Source of the DNA: Haemaphysalis longicornis
Lineage: Eukaryota; Arthropoda; Arachnida; Ixodida; Ixodidae
Assembly (NCBI GenBank): GCA_013339765.2
Contig: CM023457.1
Span: 51,919,745 to 51,983,744 of the forward strand
Length of the DNA stretch: 64,000 nt
Direction of reading: 5' to 3'
The notes below the pieces were generated by a model. It ran no database searches. It was not told the DNA's origin and saw nothing but the letters and a program-made list of their open reading frames with translations. Both the position numbers and the translations under genes were made by a program. This document shows positions 11,401-20,500 of this stretch, piece by piece; the first letter of the stretch is position 1, and each line of letters opens with the position of its first letter.

Positions 11401-12962
11401 CTTCACAACGAGAAGGGTGTTGACAAAACTGCATGCCAAGAGTCCCCATCAGACTCGCAAACCACGAACTTGTGTTGTGGATTAATAGGAAAGGGACAAG
11501 TTTTTACTTGCCTGTGACTTTACCACAAAATGTCACTGTCACCAGGACAGTTAGGTACTGATATTATTATAATGGGATATTTTTTGCTATTTCATACACC
11601 CGTTAACTCTCAGCAAGAACAGCTGCACTTTAGAATAGGCTTTCACAAGAATTAAAAAAGAAACATTGCTGTGAAGATTTGGATACAGGCAACTATATAT
11701 CTTCACTCCAACATCTCTAACTTCAGTTGTGTGTTTCTAGCAATATGTTCCTTTTTTTTTTTTCATTTATCCTAGCATTAAAATGAAGTATGAATGCAGC
11801 TTTAGCCCCTTCCAGGTCAGTAATTCGTACTGGAATTACAAAACTTTTGAAGGTCTGCTTAGTTGTTTTGTAAAAATTTTGGGAAAAATACTCTGACAGA
11901 AAGTGAGCTTAATTCTGAGCTCAAAACAATCGATTTCTGAATGCAAGTCACTAGATTGAAAACATCAATTAGAGCTCGTTTTGCGCAGAGTTACAATCGC
12001 TGGCCCTACGAAATCCTGTAACGGAAACTGCCAACTATTTCCTGTGGGCATCAATGGCACAAGAACACACAAACTACAGTGCATTGAATCAACCTTTTCT
12101 TTTTTCCAACCCCTATTAGACTTCTCATCATGTATGATTGGTATATAAAAATAAAACAAAAATAGAATTGTTATTTTCGCTTTTAAATGTTAAAGATCCG
12201 CACATCATAATCTACACTAAATTAAAGATTGGTCTACAAAAAGTAACCACTTGTATAACTTTTGAAACATACAATGACTTGCTACGCAGTCACTTAAAAG
12301 AAACCATTGTTCTCCAATAACAGGTTTTAATTGTTTATAAAATTATAGTCAAGTGAAGCCGTCAATAAGATTGACAACTCTGCAACCTAGAATCGATCTG
12401 CAAGATTATATGAACAGGAATTAAATATTTATAATGAGTCGTCTACAATCGGCAAAAGTTTATGGACCATATAAGAATGGTAATTTGACTGAATTTCTCC
12501 TTTGCATCGCGGTTGGGCAGTCAATATGAGCCTTTCTAGGATAATTTATGGGCTAAGTAATCGCGCACATGCAAGAGTTTCTGTCTTGAAGATGGTACTT
12601 TTGTGGTCTATAAATTTTCCGGTAAGGTACGTGTTCAATCAAACGCAGTTGGAAGACGCGAAGACGCAAAAAGCTGGGCTGTTGCACATAAAATGCATTA
12701 ATTTCAGCTCTCGTTATCAAATCCCGCGTACTAGTAAGATGCATCCCAAGTTATATGAGAAAAAAAAAATTAAAGTGCAGACTACATGTACATGTTTTTT
12801 ACACATAAAACTACCTTTACAAAAAAAGAAAAAAAAAAACTTGCACTCACCTGCACATAGAGCGATGACCAGAAGTGAAGCGATGGATAGAAGTTGTACG
12901 TAATGCCTGGATGATGCCATTGACCAAGGCAGCTTGCTGGAAGACATGCTGCGTCACAGTTC
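1..12962 (-). CDS. LanB1: Laminin subunit beta (LanB1/LAMB1-like), 5' part of gene, runs off the left edge
   Basis: This is the gene span for the N-terminal end of a secreted basement-membrane laminin beta chain; the coding exons are listed separately. Laminin beta assembles with alpha and gamma chains, and its LN domain drives network polymerisation. A signal-peptide exon (12851-12947) ends in phase 1. The exon at 2370-2604 starts in the matching phase and encodes the opening of the LN domain with the hallmark SCYPATG, LLIGR, STCGL and YCIVSHL motifs. The family assignment is from remembered laminin beta-1 sequences; no search was run. Remaining LN, LE and coiled-coil exons must lie left of position 1. 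The intron between the two exons is about 10.2 kb and contains an unusual reading frame (3840-5456) and many repeats. Confidence 0.9.
53..1382. mobile_element. TIR element, family A (non-autonomous)
   Basis: Left end TTAAAGGAATACTGACACTA and right end TTTGGTGTCAGTACTCCTAT are inverted complements. The subterminal sequence (AAAATGATATAACTGGCTTC) is shared with the 24031-25643 copy. No transposase frame was seen. It lies in a laminin intron. Confidence 0.7.
1383..2369. other. Laminin intron, no feature seen
   Basis: AT-rich intronic DNA between the family A element and the LN exon. No conserved frame, and no repeat beyond short A/T runs. Confidence 0.6.
2370..2604 (-). CDS. LanB1: Laminin beta exon: start of LN (laminin N-terminal, domain VI)
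   Basis: A minus-strand exon bounded by an acceptor (CTGCCTTCAG at 2605 and above) and a donor (CGAG|GTTAGG at 2370/2369). It enters in phase 1 and leaves in phase 2 (2 bases + 77 codons + 2 bases). The translation contains CEESSCYPATGNLLIGRED, then LSASSTCGL, then ETYCIVSHL, then CFRCDS, and ends with HGIENIVS. This order and cysteine spacing are those of the first about 75 residues of the mature laminin beta-1 LN domain, where two disulfides and the SCYPATG signature occur. The donor GTTAGG is weaker than consensus. The next exon is not in this window. Confidence 0.95.
2605..3839. other. Laminin intron, no feature seen
   Basis: Unremarkable AT-rich sequence between the LN exon and the Arg/Ser/Thr-rich frame. 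I see no gene or repeat family member. Confidence 0.6.
3840..5456 (-). other. Candidate coding exon: Arg/Ser/Thr-rich, sequon-rich frame inside laminin beta intron
   Basis: Not recognised. Three overlapping minus-strand frames cover this stretch: 5457-4966, 5141-3933 and 4518-3757. The first and third are the same frame; the middle one is shifted. All read polar, Arg/Ser/Thr-rich protein with recurrent related motifs (RTNYTRRTYS, STYVRRIDT, TRTSYTRRING). The frame opens with an acidic run (SDEDDWDDDDG). N-glycosylation sequons NFT, NYT, NTT, NGT, NIT and NET occur, and cysteine is almost absent until past the candidate end. An acceptor-like CCCGCGTAG precedes 5456, and donors occur at 3840/3839 (CCAG|GTGGAA) and 3885/3884 (ACTG|GTAAAA). 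All are phase 1, as are the signal-peptide exon end and the LN exon start. It could therefore be an in-frame laminin extension, a nested gene, or a decaying frame. The two internal frame changes (about 5140-4970 and about 4250-4200) are unexplained. Confidence 0.45.
5460..7638. other. Laminin intron, no gene seen
   Basis: Contains a C-run at about 6143-6162 and A-runs. A short GTGTCA motif near 6640 recalls family A ends but has no partner. No coding frame supported. Confidence 0.55.
7711..8017. repeat. Large near-perfect palindrome
   Basis: Arms of about 125-130 bases (left from GAAATGCCGGCAGTC, right ending GACTGCCGGCATTTC) surround about 45 bases that include ACGCCTTTCGAAAGGCGT. Because of the symmetry, both strands read the same peptide-like frame (MPAVYNAKEGIGEW), which is an artefact. 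It is bounded by (TA)n tracts at 7639-7670 and 8027-8056. Confidence 0.9.
8057..8208. repeat. Second fold-back repeat next to the palindrome
   Basis: Left arm CGATAGAGAAGTTACATTGA ... TTTATTCTAACGTTTCGACC and right arm GGTCGAAACGTTAGAATAAA ... TCAATGTGACTTCTCTA are inverted. They surround about 20 bases at GTTTTGCAAGGATACC. It has no coding content. Confidence 0.88.
8248..8462. repeat. Microsatellites (TA)n, (CA)n, (CATA)n
   Basis: Short (TA) run at 8248-8264, a long (TA) run at about 8378-8421, then (CA) at 8422-8432 and (CATA) repeats at about 8438-8462. A unique stretch (8265-8377) contains TTATTTCGACGTTTTGACTT, which resembles the fold-back end motif upstream. Confidence 0.9.
8533..8635. 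repeat. Short fold-back
   Basis: AAAGCGCTGCACTAGACGAG at about 8543 is inverted as CCTAATGCAGCGCTTTA at about 8610-8628, with GGACAACCAC mirrored by GTAGTTGCCCC between them. Confidence 0.75.
9761..9944 (-). repeat. Ruka-like SINE, 5'-truncated
   Basis: Contains the body (CTTTAACGTGCGCCGAAATC, TTTTTGCTTTTCGCCTCCAT) and the B-box half (GGGAATCGAACCCGCG) but breaks off before the A box. It lies in the long laminin intron. Confidence 0.85.
10273..10402. repeat. Fold-back repeat
   Basis: The left arm (CGAAACCTTCA, AAGCGCAACGCTGAAAATGG, GACACAAACGAAA) is inverted in the right arm (TTTCGTTTGTGTCCCGTTTT, GTTGCGCTTC, TGAAGGTTTCG). The loop is about 25 bases around ACGAGCGCTCAT. Non-coding. Confidence 0.85.
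12851..12962 (-). CDS. LanB1: Laminin beta first coding exon: signal peptide
   Basis: The ATG is at 12947-12945 and a 32-residue frame runs to a donor reading CAG|GTGAGTG at 12851/12850, leaving one base of a split codon (phase 1). Residues about 16-32 (YVQLLSIASLLVIALCA) form a hydrophobic core typical of a secretory signal peptide. An in-frame second Met at residue 10 is an alternative start. A possible acceptor (TTCTGCAG) lies just upstream, so the exon may begin at 12962 with a short 5' UTR and be preceded by a non-coding exon. Joined to 2370-2604 the frame continues without a stop: the last base G plus CG gives Ala, then LSRGSQPHACEESSC. That phase match is the main reason for assigning this exon to laminin. 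Confidence 0.82.
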
Positions 12963-15900
12963 CTGCAGAAGACGTCGATGGCTTTAAAAGATGAATAGAT
13001 TCTCGCTTCCCCGGTGTTCTGCGCTCTTTTCTTTCTTTATTTTTTACGAAATCCTCTCGGACCCGGCCGCCATCCTATCACAAGCCGAGAAAGGCCCCGT
13101 GAGAAATAACTGGCGACGGGAATTGTACGGCACACGCGTGTGCGAGACGAAGGCGACGCAGACGCGTCTGTACAGACAGGCAAGCACTATGTGAAAGGAG
13201 CTAAAGAAGCCACTCCCAAGGCTATTCAGTTTTTACCCACACGGGTCGTGTTACTCGCGCGCGTAAGAGATACGGGTACGCTAGCTTTGGGCAAAGTAAG
13301 CGGGAAAAACAAAAATAAAAGCAACGGACACCAGTGCTGAGGGTAGGGAAAGAGAGAGAAGGAAACGCACATCGTAATCCGCGCTGCGGCCAGCGCGATA
13401 GCACCGTTATAATCTGCCGAAGGAGTCATTGGCATCGTTACGTCGCCGTCGTACGTTTGGGCGCCTTTCAAGTTTCGCGGGGCCGGGTGGAGGTAGGCGA
13501 AAGATCGTTATGAAATTCCGAAATATCGCGGGATAAGTGCGCGATTCATTCGCATCGTTGTGAAAGGACCTTTCCCGCCTGGATGACTGCTCGTAGCGGC
13601 GAGATATCTTTGAAGACGTTGCAGGCCCCGCCCTCGCCGCTTTATCAGTCGACCGCGCCTGTCAGAAAGGAGACGACGGTGCTCCCACGCGCGCTCCGAA
13701 CTTTCTTGAGATAAAGCGTTCACCAGCGCCTCGGCCGAAACTCGAAAAGATCGCTGGATTCAGTTCTTGTCCAATTAACGTCCCGCTAGCTGACTGAACC
13801 ATCTTGCAGTGGACTGAAGATATCCTGCTCAGTCAATCAAAAAGGCGTACGATAAGGGAATGAAGAAGTCCACGTTTCATTGAGAACCTGCACCAGCACT
13901 AGCTGTTCAGTCACAGTTGCCGGCCCTTTCCGCAACATGCCACAACACCGCACCGCACGGACAAGGCTCACCAACAGCAGTCGTGATTGTCGTGTTTTTC
14001 GTGTGTCTGCCCGCATCCGCCGTCGCACGCGTGGTTGCGCACAGACCCGCCAACGTCGACGTTTATCAGCTGAGCCCTGGTAGCCGACGGCGATATCCCA
14101 CCACGACGGCGACGGTCGGACGTACGCACACCGAAATCGGAACGGTCCGCAGGAGGGGACGCGCCCATTCGGAGGGGGCGAACTCTCCATATATAGGAGA
14201 CGAAAGTTGGCCAGTCGAAGATGAGTGGGAGTACCGGGATGTCTTCTTTTTTTGCGGCGCCTCCTGGCTACCGTGCCTCCGCGTGCACGTTTTTCTATCG
14301 GCTTGCTCATCGCGGTTAAGCAACTGGTTAGAGCGCCTACCCGCAGCCGGTCGTGATGCAGTTGCTGTAAGCAATGCGCATGAAGGATCCATAACCTGGC
14401 TAGAAGTTTGTTTATGGAGGACAGGAGCGGATATCGGACGCAAATGCAATGCGATTCATACGGTAGCTAGAGCACGTACCTACTTTTCCGTTCCATCCGG
14501 TTTACATTTCAACACTAAATCGTGTGTTCAAGATTATTTAGTTTGAGAGGCACAACTTGATGAAAGGGTTTGCGACTTCACCCTACACAGGCGGAACAGC
14601 GTTGGAAGAGGAGCCGGCCTGATACACTTTTTAACTAGGGCGCAACGCACCTGCGCGCAAAATGTGGTCCAACAGATTTCGGTAAGCTAGACAACGTGAA
14701 TTTTTTCACTAGAATCTCGCGGCGTTGAATAAGTTTTCACACTTGCTTTTCATTTTTAAAAGGAACGTTGGAAATCGCGCATGCCATGCGTGGGCGTTTT
14801 CGAAGCGGTAGTACGAGGTTGCAAAAGGGACAAAACACCCCGTTCTTTTTGTCACACTTCGAAACGATCGGATATGCCCGCAACCGCGCTGTAACTTTTG
14901 TCAACGCGGTGACAGGTTCAAACAGCGACCGCGCGTCATGATGTACGGCGCGAGAGAGGGGGAAAGGAGCGGCATGTCTGCACTCACCGCAGTTTCCGCA
15001 GTCAGCATTTGGCACGAACAATGGACGGCGGTCCGCGCGGTAGATCAGAGCACTCGGGCCGCTTTCGCCAGCTCCGATCGCCGACGCGCACGGCCAGCAC
15101 AGTACTGGGCAAAGTTGTTATGACTTGTTGCGCCCCGGTGACGCGACGACGACGGGGTTTTTGAGAAAACAAAAAAGCAGCTGTTGGGCACGGCGCAGGG
15201 GATGGTTCGGCGAGGAGGGAGGAGGAGGGATGGAGTTTGGGAGTTCCGAAAAGTTGTGGCTGCGGAGAGGGGTGCGGCGGGCTCGCACGAGTGCCGTTAG
15301 GCGCCGTGATGTCTGAGATGCCGGCGCCTTCCCTTGCCAGTGGAAGCAGTGCGCGTCGCCCTTTCGCGGCCCCCCAACCCCCACGTTCAGCCGCCCACGC
15401 TCCGGCTCCTCCACCGCGCCCTGACGCCGATCTCCTCCTCCTCTCCCTTTTCTCTCTCGCCTTTCGCTTGGAAAACTACTCTCTTCCGCCGCTCCCGCTG
15501 ACGAAGCACCAGACGGTTCAGCCGCTCTTTCTCGTTTGCTTGCCGAAAACCAGGTGTTGGTGTTGTATCTGCAACCTAATCGACGCACCCATTCGCCGAT
15601 TGTTTCATTACAACACGGGCGCCTACCGACATTTCGGACAACGGAATGGCCCGAACAGAACAGCCTGAAAAACCGCGCGCCTCGCACTTGAAGAAAGCAG
15701 CTGCCAGGTGCATTGAAGCTATCACTGAGTTTATCAATAGGCGATTTTTTTTTTTGGCAGAGCTTTTACTAGGGTTGTGGGGGCACTTAACCATGCGCAT
15801 ATGCTTTGCAACCAGAATTGTAGTGAACCCGGTTTTAACGAAATAACGGCTATAAAGAACAAACCTTCCATTACCTGTTACCATTTGTATACATATATTT

Positions 15901-17546
15901 ATCTTCAGATACAGCGAAAAACGGATATAACCAACTGATTTCCATTTCCCGATGTGTTCATTGCAAGCGGGCTGGACTGTACTAAATGCACATGCATTTA
16001 AACAGAGATGTGCAGGATCATTTTAACAGTAGCTTTTTGTACGAATGTGCGGGGCATTTAGCCATGCTTCGCAACGAAATCAACACCTAAAACAGATGGA
16101 GATGTTGCAGTACGCTTTATTTGCAATAACATAATACCGTAAAACAAAATATATTTGTTGAGTATACGCACTTATACCGACACAGATCACATGTGGCTTG
16201 TCAAAATAAAGTCTTGAGGTCGGAACAGGTGCACGTTTCGCACGGGAGATACATGGAGGGGGGGCGAGGAAAGCTCCATTGAAAGAAATATATACGGTTC
16301 GGACTGTACATATTTCATTTTCTGTACACATATAGGCACTGCATCACACCTAGTAAACCAGCAATGTACAAGCAGATAGTACAGTACATTAGTCATGTAT
16401 TACGGCAATAAAAACCCAAGTTGTATGTATATTCAGTCAATAAACTTCGTTATACAAAGCATAAAAGTATGCAATAAAGTTGAAAGTATACCCTAAAGAA
16501 GATAGTCATTGCAGCTAAAAATTGCACACACCTACCGAGGACTAAGTTCTAAACGACTGCTTTTGATATCTGCTCCGCTCAATACAGAGCTAGAAGGGCG
16601 GCAAAAGCCTCAAACCATTTCAACAGGACGACTCTATGTATGCGTTAGTCAACTATAGAAATAATTGTAAAGACTAAAAACAAAACAACATTCATATATA
16701 TCTATATATATGCGTTTAGCGAGTATACCACAGTCTAAAAACTACGAACTAAATGCAACGAGAACAGAGGGGCTACAGTGGACCAAAATATGCATCATAT
16801 CTAGAAGCCGCCTTTTCTACAACACAAACATGTATTTCTTTCAATCACAGTTGCACCGAGACTGTTCTTCGCAGACCCTACACATCATGTTGACAGTCTC
16901 CACACACTTTCTTGAAACATTTCTAAACAACACACAAAAAAAGATTGAAGGGGCTAGCGACCCTGCCGTGCATCTGAGATTTTAAAAAGGGAAGAAAACT
17001 AGAAACTTAGGAAAAATTTTATGCTTTCCTGATCAAACTCAAGGTTAACGTCTTGTTGGTATAGAACTGTTAACAAGGAATGCACTGTTTATGAAAAGAC
17101 GACAGCGCAGTGCTTGACTAGGCAGCTGCTAGGACCGTAGAAAACACTAAAAAGCGCTGCGTTTTGTAGATTTGTGTTGGAACTCACCGGGAAAATTTAT
17201 AAAAATTTGGGAGCTGCTAGCCAAATTTCGGCACCGTAGAGCCAGCGAGAACCTGAAATATATACTATATCAGCACTCTTTAGGATTCTATGATTCCTAC
17301 TTCAGGATTCTGCTTAAAATGAAAGCGCCCACAAGTTTGTCCCATACGTCTACTTTCGTTTTCTGTTCTTGCAGGAAATGAAGCCTTTTGCAATTTTTTT
17401 CCATTAAAAATAGAACTGATATTCTCGCAGTTAGAATGCCACATTAAAAAAAAACACAATTTCGCTTCCGAAAATTGTGACCCCTCTCTGCATCACGAGA
17501 CTCAGTAAGAGACGTGTTTGTTTCACTTTACCATGTCCGTTCCTTA
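12963..17546. other. Region upstream of laminin: CpG-rich block, then AT-rich DNA
   Basis: 13000-15700 is GC- and CpG-rich with several long but overlapping, mutually contradictory frames. This suits a promoter or CpG-dense region, possibly with a non-coding first exon of laminin. 15800-17546 is AT-rich with a possible TIR fragment near 15823-15980. No gene supported. Confidence 0.45.
14150..14215. promoter_or_regulatory. Possible core promoter: TATATA in GC-rich context
   Basis: CCATATATAGGAG (TATATA at 14191-14196) lies between GC-rich stretches (GGACGCGCCCATTCGGAGGG just before). It is in the CpG-rich block 13000-15700 upstream of the laminin signal-peptide exon. TATATA is symmetric, so the direction is unknown, and no transcript evidence exists. 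Confidence 0.25.
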
Positions 17547-18060
17547 AAGGAGCCATGAAGAGAAAATACAACTTCGTTTAATTTGAAAGAACTAGGATTC
17601 AGTATCTCACTCAGCTCCATTACAGCCACAAAAGATGTTTTTTTAACGAAAAAAAAAAAGCAAGAAGTATTTAAAAACTTTCCAATTTTGCGCCACAGTG
17701 ACGTGTTATGAGCAAGAATGACGTCATACGGGCCAACGATAAAACATAATTTTCAGTGCGTTAACTGCACGTTAGCATTGAAGTGATGCGGTCAAATGGA
17801 ACTAGAGGCCCCATTACAGATGTCCGGTCATGTGTCGTCGCGACAGGTCAGTTAGGCGGCCGCCAATCGCACAAACAAGGTTCCGTGACGTCATAGAAAA
17901 GTTGCGGGAAATCGGCTAGCGGGTCACGACTGCTTCACACGTTTCTTTAATATCTTCCTTATTTGTTCGAAGATTGCGATGATATTGGTATCATTGTTAT
18001 CGGGACTAAGCAGTCTTTCTAATAAACCCAACTTGTATTTTGTCTTTATGGCTCCTTAAA
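17547..18060. mobile_element. TIR element, family B (about 0.5 kb)
   Basis: It begins TTAAAGGAGCCATGAAGAGA and ends TCTTTATGGCTCCTTAAA. The interior is shared, in inverted orientation, with the outer parts of 30652-31494 (CGCCACAGTGACGTGTT, GCGGCCGCCAATCGCACAAA). No coding frame. It is the uninterrupted reference copy for this family. Confidence 0.8.
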
Positions 18061-20326
18061 TTAATCGTGTCAAATGGGATCCGTACGGTTCAAGTCTGAG
18101 ATGACTATAAGCTGCAATTCCAGCTCACATAAAACACGCCTGCAGCGATAACTGAAGGACTGCACGTTACTAATTCATCTCAGATGTCAAAATCCAAACA
18201 AAAACTGGAAATGCACACTACACGCCACACTAATTTGTGTAAACGCTCACAAATACACACAAGCTTTAGGATAACGTTCAAGTACAGCAGCAAACCACTT
18301 CAAACAATTATCCGAGAAACACAACAACTACAATAACTTATAGAGTTGGAAACAAAAAGCATAGCAGCTGTTTGTAATAGAGGTTAGCACAGCACTAACA
18401 CGCTACAGCTTTCTTGTGGTCCTTCAATCAAGTGCGCAATCACAGTGGGATAGCTCTACACCGGTTTCGTGGTAAGTAAAAGTCAAGAAAGTGCGCAGTT
18501 CGACACGGCTGTCTCTTGGGACAACGACAGGCAGGACTGAGCTCAGATAACTGAACTTGTAACTTGGCTCTCTTGTGCCTGCAACCAGCAGCGGGTAAGG
18601 ACTCCACTCTGTCTTCACTCACTGAGGGTGGAAAATAAACTCGTGCTTCTGTCACAGCGACTTGATTAGACTTGAACAGTCTTTTTGTTCAGCTCTGCAT
18701 TGCATGTTCTTACAAACAGCAACTGCGGAAGTGATAACCGCTGGCAAAAGTTCTTGACGTCCCGCATTTACAAACGTCTTTCCAGAGGTTTGTTTCACTT
18801 TGACTTGTGCCATCAATGTAAACAAAAGCGTGACAAAGTGATTACTGGAACTCGCTGCAGACTGGTCAACCTTTGGTTCTACTAGCTTTCCTTAGGAATC
18901 GTCACAGCAAACATCTACGCAGCGCGTACGAAAAAAAAAAAAAAAAAAAAGGGAATGCAACAGTCTACGATATTTCTCAAACCTGGAGCCGCGTACACTA
19001 ACAATCAAACTGTCAACAGCTACAATCCACATACATCACTGACAGGCCGGTCCTTTTTTTTTTTCCTCCAACTTTCTCTATCTCCTAAACATCCCTTCTG
19101 GTCTGCACAGCAAACATATAAATATATTTTTATGTTCACTTTCCTCTTTTTCTCGAAGTTTAAATACTGAAATAATATTTCTGTATCGAAAATATTCAAT
19201 ATGCCTCGCTACCTACATATTTACAAGCTCTAAAGCACCGGTGATCGCAACAGCAGCTTTGCTCGGAAACAAATAAAGCAGGGAGGAACCGCTTTCGTCA
19301 CTATCCCATTTCACCGGTCAACATTCTTGCACAACGCCAAAGTCCAGAACACCTAAAATTTTGAGCGGCATTTAGTTTTTAATTGCAATAGGAAATGAAA
19401 ATATGAAATAGATTAATTTGCCTCGTTCGTTCAAATGCATCAGCTCTTTAAAAGCAGCTGTGACCACGGACGCAAAAATATAGCTGCCAACAAACGCTGG
19501 TAAGAGTGCTGTGACCCCAGCGTTCTTATCTTGCGCTTACCGATGGCTGAATCTGCGAACTATGTAGCCAAACTGATAATACCAACATCAAATTAGAGGG
19601 TGAAGTTCCCCATAAAAACCAAGCTTACGGACCACAACAACTTGAAAATGAGCCCCAATAACTTATTCAATGGTTTCAATTTTTGGTTGCAAGTCATTTC
19701 AAAAATCCCGTCTGCCTGAAATTTCCTGCCACTTCCGTGCTTCACTGCAGCAAAAATGTGCTTTTATAAGCTGTAGCAATGCATGGCAAACCAAATTGTC
19801 CACATTTAAAATAACCGTTGGTCAAGTGCACTTCAATACTAGGTTCAGTGTCCTTCGCTCCAACTCAAAAGCAAATAAAAGTTCACTCTCAGCGTTTCCC
19901 ACTTCTACGATTAAAATTAATTTTTCTCACTCTTTCGTAGCAATAGTCACCTAAGAGGAGCCTGAAGTGAATTTGTCAAACTCCCATTTCGTGCATGCAT
20001 TAAGTTTGATCCGTGCAATTTTACTGCGATATGAAAGTCTAAAGTACCGGCAAGTGAAACTGCGACGAAAACGGTCCCCCCCTCCAACCTTGCAAAAAAC
20101 ATGCGTCACGCTCTCTTCTCTCTCTCTCTCCCCATCTCCACAGGCATATACAGCACAATATGACAAGAGTCCTGACAAAGTAGATCCAAGAAAAGAAAAA
20201 AGAGGACAATAACGGCTCAAGTAGGCTGCCTTGAAGGTAAAGAACAGATCTTTCGCGCCGACACAGAGGCGGCACTCGTCTTAAGCTGCCGGCGTGGTAG
20301 AGAGTTGCCAACGGCGGCTTTGGTTC
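18061..20326. other. Intergenic region downstream of the FBXO gene
   Basis: No conserved frame. A poly-A run lies at about 18930-18950 and (CT)n at about 20112-20130. The part next to 20327 probably includes the FBXO 3' UTR, but no clear minus-strand AATAAA close to the stop was found. Confidence 0.45.
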
Positions 20327-20500
20327 TCAGAGGCAGAGCGTTGTTGGCACTGGGAGGGGGAGACCTTTCACAGCGAGAAGAACTGGAGAAAGGCTTGGGG
20401 CGTGACAGGGGACACAGACTGGGATGATGCTGGTCGGCGTCACGGCGCCATCGTCCACGGGCTCCTCGCGGGGAGAGTTGAGGCAGGGGTGGCCAAAGGA
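20327..20500 (-). CDS. FBXO32: FBXO25/32 terminal coding exon 7
   Basis: Acceptor CTCTCAACGCAG|TCCTTT at 20501/20500, phase 0, then 57 codons to a TGA at 20329-20327. It begins SFGHPCLNSPREEP, matching the (D/T)xGHPC...P segment that follows CRHCxxLFWK in the family. VTPTSIIPVC sits where vertebrates have their final LSPQxFIxLFKF. The frame then runs about 29 residues further (CHAPSLSPVLLAVK and on), longer and unlike the family. The tail may be a lineage-specific extension or a frame error. The GHPC match and phase support the start strongly; the end is less sure. Confidence 0.75.
   Translation of the reverse strand, partial: SFGHPCLNSPREEPVDDGAVTPTSIIPVCVPCHAPSLSPVLLAVKGLPLPVPTTLCL

Larger units (their letters stand above)
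8640..12850. other. Laminin first intron, remaining part
   Basis: Apart from the SINE at 9761-9944 and the fold-back at 10273-10402 there is a (GA)n run at about 8956-8977. A moderately GC-rich stretch at 10560-11300 has open frames on both strands that match nothing I know. No exon could be supported. Confidence 0.5.

Noticed and set aside
14316..14535. tRNA-like AACTGGTTAGAGCGCC and GTGTTCAAGATT boxes
   Set aside because: No acceptor stem and spacing far too long; probably chance or a very old SINE.
13837..14546. Long frames on both strands (157 and 209 codons)
   Set aside because: GC-rich region with few stops on either strand; no splice-consistent partner or family motif.
15118..15687. 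189-codon minus frame
   Set aside because: Compositionally biased (Arg/Gly/Pro) in CpG-rich DNA; opposite strand is equally open.
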